Shown in pieces: positions 26,847-32,496 of a stretch of DNA of 32,496 bases. Source of the DNA: Planctomycetota bacterium. GTDB lineage: Bacteria > Planctomycetota > Planctomycetia > Planctomycetales > Planctomycetaceae. The translations under genes were made by a program, and so were the position numbers. Location of the stretch: assembly GCA_027624335.1 (NCBI GenBank), contig JAQBWV010000054.1, positions 1-32,496 on the forward strand, in the 5' to 3' direction. The notes under the pieces were generated by a model. That model searched no databases. It was not told where the DNA came from and was given only the letters and a program-made list of their open reading frames with translations. Position 1 is the first letter of the stretch; every line of letters begins with the position of its first letter.

Positions 26847-27224
26847 GCGAGTGATCTCCGTCGTTGTCGTGATGCGCGACTTTGTCATCTGGCGTTCTAT
26901 GATCGCTTTGCTCAGAACGAGCATACGGTCCGAGTTCTGAATCGGGCCGGATCGTAATGAATTGCCGAAAAGGCCGCACATGATCTCGCGTCGGAGCAAA
27001 GGTGAAATTGCCTCGTATTTGATCCTCACAAATGTCAAGCCGCAAAACCGGCACGATCTCTGCATTTGTCCCGTTCGCGGAGGCGTGTGCCGCATCACTC
27101 GTCGGCGAACCGACCGCTTGCGCTGGGAACTCCGGTGTCCGTCGATACGAATCATCGGAAGCGGCGCATGCTCGACGTCCTGTGTGCGACATCGCCTTAC
27201 GACCCTTCAGGAGAATCTCTCCGC
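26847..27224. other. Divergent intergenic region between isomerase/epimerase and asnB
   Basis: About 380 bases between two outward-reading genes must hold both promoters. Both genes have open in-frame extensions into it (to 27155 on the minus strand, from 27066 on the plus strand), but neither has conserved-looking sequence. No clear hairpin or repeat was seen. Confidence 0.4.
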
Positions 27225-29183
27225 ATGTGCGGAATCCTCGGCATCGTTGCACCTTACGGACGGTCTGTTTCGATTGGCCGGGAGCGGATCGTCACGATGC
27301 GTGACACGATGACCGCTCGCGGACCCGATGCTGCCGGGTTGTTGATCCGAGGTAATATCGCGCTGGCTCACCGTCGCCTGGCCATTCGCGACCTTGGCGC
27401 AGGGACACAGCCGATCGTCTCCGACGATGGCCAGCTGGCCCTGGTCTATAACGGTGAGATCTACAATGACGATGAACTTCGCAGCGAACTGCGGCAGCAC
27501 GGAGTTCAATTCCGCACTCGCTGCGATACCGAAACGCTGCTGGTCGCATGGCAGACGTGGGGAGTGAAGTGCCTGTCGAAACTCAGAGGCATGTTTGCTT
27601 TTGGAGTCTACGATTTCTTGGCGAACCGGCTGTTCCTGGTGCGCGACCGCTGTGGAGTGAAACCGTTGTTTTTCGCGGAAGCAGATGGCGAACTCGTCTT
27701 TGCCAGCACGGTTGCGGCGGTGCTGCAACATCCGCACATCACGAGACAACCGAACTGGTCGGTCGTTAGTCACTACCTCTCGACTTTTCGAACGACTCTT
27801 GGTCGAGATACTCTGATTCGCGGAATTCGGCAGCTACGCCCGGCAGAGTGTCTCGACTGGAACCTGCAGACCGGGCAGTTGAGCGTTGATCCTTACTGGG
27901 ACTTTCCGACTCCCTCAGCATCTGACATGACTTTCGACGAGGCCGCCAACGAACTTGATTCGCTGCTCGCAGATTCCACACGAAGTCGTCTGGTCAGTGA
28001 TGTCCCGGTAGGAATGTTTCTCAGCGGCGGAGTCGATTCCAGCATCCTCGCGGCGAACGTGTCGAACGCGCACGGAAGCCAGTTGCTGGGCAGCTGCGGC
28101 GGCGGAGAAAGTGATCCGACGTCAATTGTCGGAGACGATGATTTCTCGGCAGCGGCCAACTGTGCCCGGCATACGGGATTCGATTTTGACGAGGTCCGAG
28201 TCTCTCCTGAAACGTATCTCGACTGCTGGAGTCAGCTGGTGGGCGAGACGGCACTGCCGTTGACGACACCCAGTGACGTGATCATTCACCAGCTCGCCCG
28301 ACGCATGAAGCGGGACGTGGGCGTTGTGCTGGGCGGTGAGGGCGCTGACGAGTTGCTGTGTGGATACGCGCTGCCTCATTGGTCAGTCGAGGATTATCGA
28401 CTGGCGAAGCTGTGTGCCGACGGCCAGTGGCCGGGGCAGCCATCCAGTGAGCGAGTCTTTCTGAAATCGCTGGAAACCAACTATGGTCGATCCCGTTTCG
28501 ATGGGCTGGTCGATCACTACTTCGCCGCGAACAGCCTGGTGCCGAGGTCGGTGAAGCCGTTCCTGTTGGGCGAGGACGTCTGGCAGGCGGTTGATGGCGA
28601 CGAAGCCATGACAGCGTTCTACACGGGAGAATTCGCAGCGATCGAAGAAAGCATCGCCGCGCTGGGCGACAGTTCGCGCTCGCTGGTTCACACGCAGTCG
28701 ATTGTGCTGCACCGGTTGAATCTGGAGAGCCTGCTGGGACGACTCGACACCGCGACGATGCAGGCGTCGCTCGAAGCGCGAGTTCCTTACACGGACCACA
28801 GGCTGGTCGAGTTCGCGTTTCGATTGCCGACGCACTTCCGCATCGACGTTGACCCTCTGGAAGAGTCGCCGTACCTCGCGGCCGCCGAACTCGATCGGCG
28901 AGGCAGCCTGCGTCCCAAACGTCTGTTGCGAGCTGTCGCTTCGCGGTCTCTACCGCCGGAACTGGCGCAGCGTCGCAAAGCGAGTTTCCCGACTCCTGTC
29001 GCCGCGTGGCTGTCGGGCCCGTGGCAGAAATGGGCTCAGGACCGGCTGCTCAGCAGTCCGTTCGGGCAGCAAACGTTTCGCCGCGAAGCGATGGTTGAAC
29101 TCGCTGGCAACGTCTCTGCCGCCGGGATGTGGCTCTGGCCAATCCTGAATCTGCTCGCCTGGGGCGACAGCGTATTTTCGTAA
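27225..29183 (+). CDS. asnB: Asparagine synthase (glutamine-hydrolysing)
   Basis: This 652-residue enzyme makes asparagine from aspartate, ATP and glutamine. The N-terminal class II amidotransferase domain starts with the obligatory catalytic Cys2 (MCGILGIV), which fixes the start at ATG 27225, with AGGAG eleven bases upstream. It continues with RGPDAAG, AHRRLAI and LVYNGEIYNDDELR. The synthetase domain shows the PP-loop SGGVDSS at about residues 267-273, GEGADELLCGY, and LNLESLLGRLDTATM leading to EARVPYTDHRLVEFAF. Length and motifs are standard for AsnB. Some homologues amidate cell-surface sugars in exopolysaccharide clusters, but no such cluster surrounds this gene. It is convergent with the truncated helicase. 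Confidence 0.92.
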   Translation: MCGILGIVAPYGRSVSIGRERIVTMRDTMTARGPDAAGLLIRGNIALAHRRLAIRDLGAGTQPIVSDDGQLALVYNGEIYNDDELRSELRQHGVQFRTRCDTETLLVAWQTWGVKCLSKLRGMFAFGVYDFLANRLFLVRDRCGVKPLFFAEADGELVFASTVAAVLQHPHITRQPNWSVVSHYLSTFRTTLGRDTLIRGIRQLRPAECLDWNLQTGQLSVDPYWDFPTPSASDMTFDEAANELDSLLADSTRSRLVSDVPVGMFLSGGVDSSILAANVSNAHGSQLLGSCGGGESDPTSIVGDDDFSAAANCARHTGFDFDEVRVSPETYLDCWSQLVGETALPLTTPSDVIIHQLARRMKRDVGVVLGGEGADELLCGYALPHWSVEDYRLAKLCADGQWPGQPSSERVFLKSLETNYGRSRFDGLVDHYFAANSLVPRSVKPFLLGEDVWQAVDGDEAMTAFYTGEFAAIEESIAALGDSSRSLVHTQSIVLHRLNLESLLGRLDTATMQASLEARVPYTDHRLVEFAFRLPTHFRIDVDPLEESPYLAAAELDRRGSLRPKRLLRAVASRSLPPELAQRRKASFPTPVAAWLSGPWQKWAQDRLLSSPFGQQTFRREAMVELAGNVSAAGMWLWPILNLLAWGDSVFS

Positions 29184-29275
29184 ATCGGCGACGTCCGAGA
29201 GTTTCGGCGGGCGAGACAGGTTGCGGGCAAACAGTGCCGTGCAGCCGCGAGTGGTTGAGCCACCCGGGCGAATAT

Positions 29276-30856
29276 CTATCGTCTATATCGATCAAATTCT
29301 GCGAGTGTCAGCACAGGGTCGTTATCAGTCGTAGTGATGTAGAGAAAGCGTTTCGCTCTTGTGAGTGCGACCCACGCTTCGCGAAGAGCTTCGTGCCGTC
29401 CGATCTCGACCGACTCACCACACTCTGCGAACAAGATTTGGGCACCGACTACACAAACGCAGTCAAATTCAAGCCCAACAATACTGTCACAGTTCGTGAT
29501 TATGACTTTGTCCACTGTCTCGCGGACTTCATCGCCAGTCGCACATTTCGCGGGAATTCCAAAGCCGTCAAGACCGTCCTTGATTTCCCTCTGAACCTTA
29601 TTCGAATCACCGTACGCGACAACCACCACGACGGTCCAGTTTTGAGCTTTCGGATCATCGCGAATCTCATTGATACGGTCGCAGATTAATTCGACCTCAC
29701 TGTTATCATTGGAAATGAAGTCGATCTCTGGTTGGCGCCCGTCGGCGACACGCCATTTGAATGGCCGATTCAGTGATTCCGAAATTCCAAGTGCTTTATG
29801 GGTGATGGAAAGAAACTCAAAGACTTCAACAGTCCAGCGATAGTTTGTCACGAGTCTCGCGATCTGAGATTCATCGAGTTCGAGGCCTAATTCCGCCCAC
29901 GACATAACGCCACCTTTCGAACTTATGCGCTGTTCAAGGTCGCCAACGATCGTCACCACTCCTTCTCGATCCTCGTGTTTAACCAGGTCTGTGAAAAGTC
30001 TCAAAAGAATTGGTTCGTAATACTGCGCTTCGTCGATCACGACATGCGAATACAGCGGAAGTGGAGCTGCTCGATCCTTCGACCGGCTACCTGCCGTGAT
30101 TAGGTGAATAATCCAAAGCAGTAAGTAAACGTCAACACTCGACAGCTTTCGTTCTTTCCGCTGTTCTTCCAGTTCCAGATGATAAAGCTCTCGATCGAAG
30201 TCGGGGCAGACTTCAAGTAAGTCTAAAACCACACTTGACTGGTAGAAGGCGAACAGAATGTCGGTGTATTGAGTCAAAGGTTTGATTGCCTCACTCAATG
30301 ACTTCCTGATGGTGCCTCCTATTTGCTTCAGTTCAGCTTTCTGACTCTCTGAGAAAACTCCGAGTCGACCATCTCGTTGATTAAGATATGGCTTCAATTG
30401 TGCTTCATTTGGGATTCTTTCAACGAGCGAGTCAGCCAGTTCTTCGAATCCTGCAACGTTGCATTGTGGATTCGCAAACCGGAAGGGAAGTTCAAGGCGA
30501 ATTGGCAGTCTTAGTCGCTCTCTAAGCGTTTTAAGATGGTCCTGCAGAGATGGCGTCAAGGCCCTTGGAATTCCGTTCTTGAAGCTGTCTAACGCCTTGT
30601 CATAAAAAAGATTGCTGTCGTGTAGAAAATCCTGAATCGCAGCTTCGTCCAGTGTTTTTCGTTTCAGTTCAAGTAACGTGGGATCCCAATACTCGTCGTC
30701 TCGGAACGTCCAACCTTTTTTTCGGTCAACCGTGATGTAGCTGCGCAAGTTTTTCCAAGCCCACGAATTAACCAGTGTTACGTTGGCATCCGGAAAAGAT
30801 GCTACAAGATCGTTGACACAGCCCCGAAGGTACGGAACGAGATGTTCTTTCCACAC
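29276..30856 (-). CDS. Superfamily 1 (UvrD/HelD-like) helicase, N-terminally truncated
   Basis: The surviving 526 residues hold the later helicase motifs: a motif Ia-like VVWKEHLVPYLRG at the very start, motif II (VVIDEAQYYEP, about residue 273), motif III (TIVGDLEQR), motif IV (LVTNYRWTVEVFEF), motif V (CDSIVGLEFDCVCVVG) and motif VI (REAWVALTRAKRFLYI). The N-terminal part with Walker A (GxxGxGKT) is absent. The frame stays open upstream of the GTG at 30856 without another start until it enters the IS256 element, whose left end lies about 70 bases away. Base use is more AT-rich than in neighbouring genes, suggesting transfer. Without Walker A it cannot be an active helicase, so it is probably a gene remnant. 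Confidence 0.75.
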   Translation of the reverse strand: MWKEHLVPYLRGCVNDLVASFPDANVTLVNSWAWKNLRSYITVDRKKGWTFRDDEYWDPTLLELKRKTLDEAAIQDFLHDSNLFYDKALDSFKNGIPRALTPSLQDHLKTLRERLRLPIRLELPFRFANPQCNVAGFEELADSLVERIPNEAQLKPYLNQRDGRLGVFSESQKAELKQIGGTIRKSLSEAIKPLTQYTDILFAFYQSSVVLDLLEVCPDFDRELYHLELEEQRKERKLSSVDVYLLLWIIHLITAGSRSKDRAAPLPLYSHVVIDEAQYYEPILLRLFTDLVKHEDREGVVTIVGDLEQRISSKGGVMSWAELGLELDESQIARLVTNYRWTVEVFEFLSITHKALGISESLNRPFKWRVADGRQPEIDFISNDNSEVELICDRINEIRDDPKAQNWTVVVVVAYGDSNKVQREIKDGLDGFGIPAKCATGDEVRETVDKVIITNCDSIVGLEFDCVCVVGAQILFAECGESVEIGRHEALREAWVALTRAKRFLYITTTDNDPVLTLAEFDRYRR

Positions 30857-30957
30857 GACGATGAGGGTAGTTTCCTTAGTGAAAAATCGCTCCTGCTGTG
30901 AATGTGGAAGATTCGGATTCCGGTGGTGTAACTTTTGTTCTGTACTTTTGATTGCTT

Positions 30958-31013
30958 GATTCTTGCTTGTGTCGTTCTGTGAGCCTGCGAACGGAACGAC
31001 ACAAGCAAGAATC
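30958..31013. promoter_or_regulatory. Perfect 20-bp inverted repeat in the IS leader
   Basis: Arms at 30958-30977 and 30994-31013 pair perfectly over 20 bases around a 16-base loop. The structure lies between the left terminal repeat and the transposase ribosome binding site. No T-run follows on either strand. In other insertion sequences such hairpins block read-through expression of the transposase from outside promoters; that role is inferred here. Confidence 0.65.
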
Positions 31014-31086
31014 GGCGGCCGCTTGAAAGAGCGGGCCAGATCGGTTTCTTTTCAAAGTTCCAACACTACGAAAAGGAAACTCGATC

Positions 31087-32247
31087 ATGACCCACCAGAA
31101 TCAATCTACCGACCTTCATGACGCTGTCCAGTTGCTGGCGGACAACGGATTTGAAGGCATGGCGAACGCGATGCAGATCCTCTTTAACGAAGCCATGAAG
31201 ATCGAACGGACTGAGTACATCGGCGCAGAGCCGTATCAACGCACCGAGCAGCGACGCTCCTACGCCAACGGTTTCAAGGCGAAGACGGTCAACTCGCGAC
31301 TGGGAAAGCTCGAACTCAAAGTGCCGCAAACCCGGGATGGTGATTTTTATCCATCCGCTCTGGAGCGCGGTGAACGCAGTGAAAGAGCACTCAAACTGGC
31401 CATCGCCGAAATGTACGTTCAAGGTGTCTCGACGCGAAAAGTCGCGAAGATCACGGCCGAACTGTGCGGACTCGACGTCTCCAGCACGCAGGTCAGTCGA
31501 GCCGCAAAATTACTCGATGAAGAACTTGAGACCTGGAGAAATCGTCCGCTCGACCAGGTCGAATACCTGATCGTCGATGCTCGCTATGAGAAAGTCCGAG
31601 TCGCCGGAAGCGTCCGGGACTGTGCGGTGCTCATCGCCATTGGTATCCAGCCCAGCGGACATCGCAGCGTGCTGGGTGTCAGTGTGTCGCTGTCCGAGGC
31701 CGAAGTGCACTGGCGGGAATTCCTCGTCTCACTCAAGCAACGCGGCCTGCACGGGGTGAAGCTCATTGTCAGCGACGCTCACGAAGGACTCAAAGCCGCT
31801 CGCCAGGCCACGTTCGCGGGTGTCCCATGGCAACGCTGCCAGTTCCATCTGGCTCAGAACGCGATGCAGCATACGCCCAAAGTCGAACTGCGAAAACAAG
31901 TCGCCGATGATATCCGCAACATCTTTATCGCTAGAAATGCCGAGGACGCCACCGAAGAACTCTGCCGCTTTGTCGAGCGCTACAAAGACACCGCTCCCAA
32001 GCTGGCCGCCTGGGCCGAAGCCAACATCCCCGAAGGACTGGCGATCTTCGGAATCCCCGCTGAGCACCGAAAAAGAATGCGGACCACCAACATGCTCGAA
32101 AGACAAAACAGAGAACTCAAACGCCGTACCCGAGTCGCCACTCTCTTCCCCAACGAAGCATCCCTGCTCAGACTCGTCACTGCCGTTCTCGTCGAACTCA
32201 GTGACGAATGGGAAACCGGAATGAAATATCTCACATTCCAAAACTAG
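31087..32247 (+). CDS. IS256-family transposase
   Basis: This is an intact DDE transposase of the IS256/mutator family, 386 residues. The N-terminal DNA-binding part includes RRSYANGFKAKTVNSRLGKLELKVP-type sequence (about residues 57-82), then GVSTRKVAKITAEL (an HTH-like region). The catalytic residues can be placed at Asp164 (YLIVDARYEK), Asp230 (LIVSDAHEGLK) and Glu338 (TNMLERQNRELKRRTRV), with family-typical spacing; the WQRCQFHLAQNAM segment lies between the last two. AAGGA sits nine bases before the ATG. No frameshift or stop interrupts it, so the element may still be active. A 20-bp hairpin lies in its leader. Confidence 0.95.
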   Translation: MTHQNQSTDLHDAVQLLADNGFEGMANAMQILFNEAMKIERTEYIGAEPYQRTEQRRSYANGFKAKTVNSRLGKLELKVPQTRDGDFYPSALERGERSERALKLAIAEMYVQGVSTRKVAKITAELCGLDVSSTQVSRAAKLLDEELETWRNRPLDQVEYLIVDARYEKVRVAGSVRDCAVLIAIGIQPSGHRSVLGVSVSLSEAEVHWREFLVSLKQRGLHGVKLIVSDAHEGLKAARQATFAGVPWQRCQFHLAQNAMQHTPKVELRKQVADDIRNIFIARNAEDATEELCRFVERYKDTAPKLAAWAEANIPEGLAIFGIPAEHRKRMRTTNMLERQNRELKRRTRVATLFPNEASLLRLVTAVLVELSDEWETGMKYLTFQN

Positions 32248-32388
32248 ATGCCGACTGGCCGAATTTACAGAAGGAAAGTTGCTTTATCCCGACGCCGTCT
32301 GGAACGTTCTGTCACCCAACCGGACCGGGTTAACTCCCAGAATCACACTGTCTGGCAAGACTTCATTCCGAACCGCGCGAAGAATAAG

Positions 32389-32496
32389 CTAATTGGAACT
32401 TAATGCCTGAATTGCGGCAATTATTGCAGGACCTGCACTCGTCCGGATCGAGTCTTCCATTTGCTGAAGCTGCTGGTCCCGCTGACGTAGAGCATC
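32389..32496 (-). CDS. C-terminal end of an unknown protein (partial, runs off the window)
   Basis: The last 35 codons of a minus-strand frame end with TAG at 32389-32391. The visible sequence begins with a charged helix (DALRQRDQQLQQMED), passes through IRTSAGPAIIAAI and stops at ALSSN. The heptad-like Gln/Arg/Leu pattern suggests a coiled-coil or helical tail. Nothing identifies the family. It is about 106 bases outside the IS right end and is not the missing helicase N-terminus. Confidence 0.4.
   Translation of the reverse strand, partial: DALRQRDQQLQQMEDSIRTSAGPAIIAAIQALSSN

Larger units (their letters stand above)
30928..32282 (+). mobile_element. IS256-family insertion sequence, about 1355 bp
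   Basis: A complete IS256-type element has one transposase gene between imperfect terminal inverted repeats. The left end reads GTAACTTTTGTTCTGTA from 30928; the right end, read on the minus strand from 32282, is GCAACTTTCCTTCTGTA. They match at 14 of 17 positions. The length fits the family. The flanking eight bases (CCGGTGGT and TTTATCCC) do not match, so no target duplication remains. Either the boundaries are a few bases off, or a deletion or recombination followed insertion. Confidence 0.75.

Noticed and set aside
25034..26957. Long open frames on the plus strand (300 and 380 codons) opposite the ROK kinase and the isomerase/epimerase
   Set aside because: They are antisense to genes with clear family motifs, have no recognisable domains and show the composition expected of a GC-rich antisense frame.
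26960..26980. MCGLFG-like start on the minus strand between the isomerase/epimerase and asnB, resembling an amidotransferase N-terminus
   Set aside because: Only six residues match; the following sequence has no amidotransferase features and leads into the isomerase/epimerase extension.
32248..32403. 51-codon plus-strand frame beginning next to the transposase stop
   Set aside because: It crosses the IS right terminal repeat and overlaps the minus-strand partial gene; the basic composition looks random.
1..32496. CRISPR arrays, tRNA or rRNA genes
   Set aside because: No regularly spaced direct repeats and no tRNA- or rRNA-like segments were noticed on either strand; a dedicated RNA search was not possible.

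Overview
The window looks like a chromosomal segment of a planctomycete (order Planctomycetales or a close relative). This is inferred from gene content: two secreted formylglycine-type sulfatases, very large secreted or membrane-anchored proteins without recognisable enzyme motifs, fairly high GC with many GTG starts, and mostly short mixed-strand operons. No rRNA, tRNA or CRISPR array was seen.

Layout. Bases 1-608 hold the end of a LolD/MacB-type ABC ATPase, followed by a class IV aminotransferase (ilvE-like). A small membrane protein (minus strand) diverges from a gamma-glutamylcyclotransferase-like gene and a membrane-anchored SGNH hydrolase. Then come a minus-strand MFS transporter and a phosphate-uptake operon read right to left as arsR-like regulator, pstS, pstC, pstA, pstB. 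An S4-domain RNA-binding protein faces a sulfatase. A Sua5-type tRNA-modification gene lies upstream of that sulfatase on the same strand and diverges from a second sulfatase.

From 14.4 to 24.4 kb two adjacent minus-strand genes encode proteins of 1193 and 2126 residues. Each has a signal peptide, a long beta-rich ectodomain and C-terminal membrane helices. The larger one carries an internal second signal-like segment and looks like two such units fused. Upstream, on the same strand, are a ROK sugar kinase and a TIM-barrel sugar phosphate isomerase/epimerase; these diverge from a glutamine-hydrolysing asparagine synthase.

The right end (about 29.2 kb onward) differs in texture. It holds a more AT-rich superfamily 1 helicase whose N-terminal ATP-binding part is missing, an intact IS256-family insertion sequence whose left end lies just upstream of the truncation, and the C-terminal tail of another minus-strand gene. 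This looks like an accessory patch shaped by transposition.

Most notable: the giant-protein pair with three apparent copies of one architecture; the ArsR-type regulator, with an SmtB/CzrA-like operator, heading a pst operon that has no phoU or phoBR beside it; a family of REP-like palindromes; and the IS256 element with a 20-bp perfect hairpin in its leader and no target duplication.
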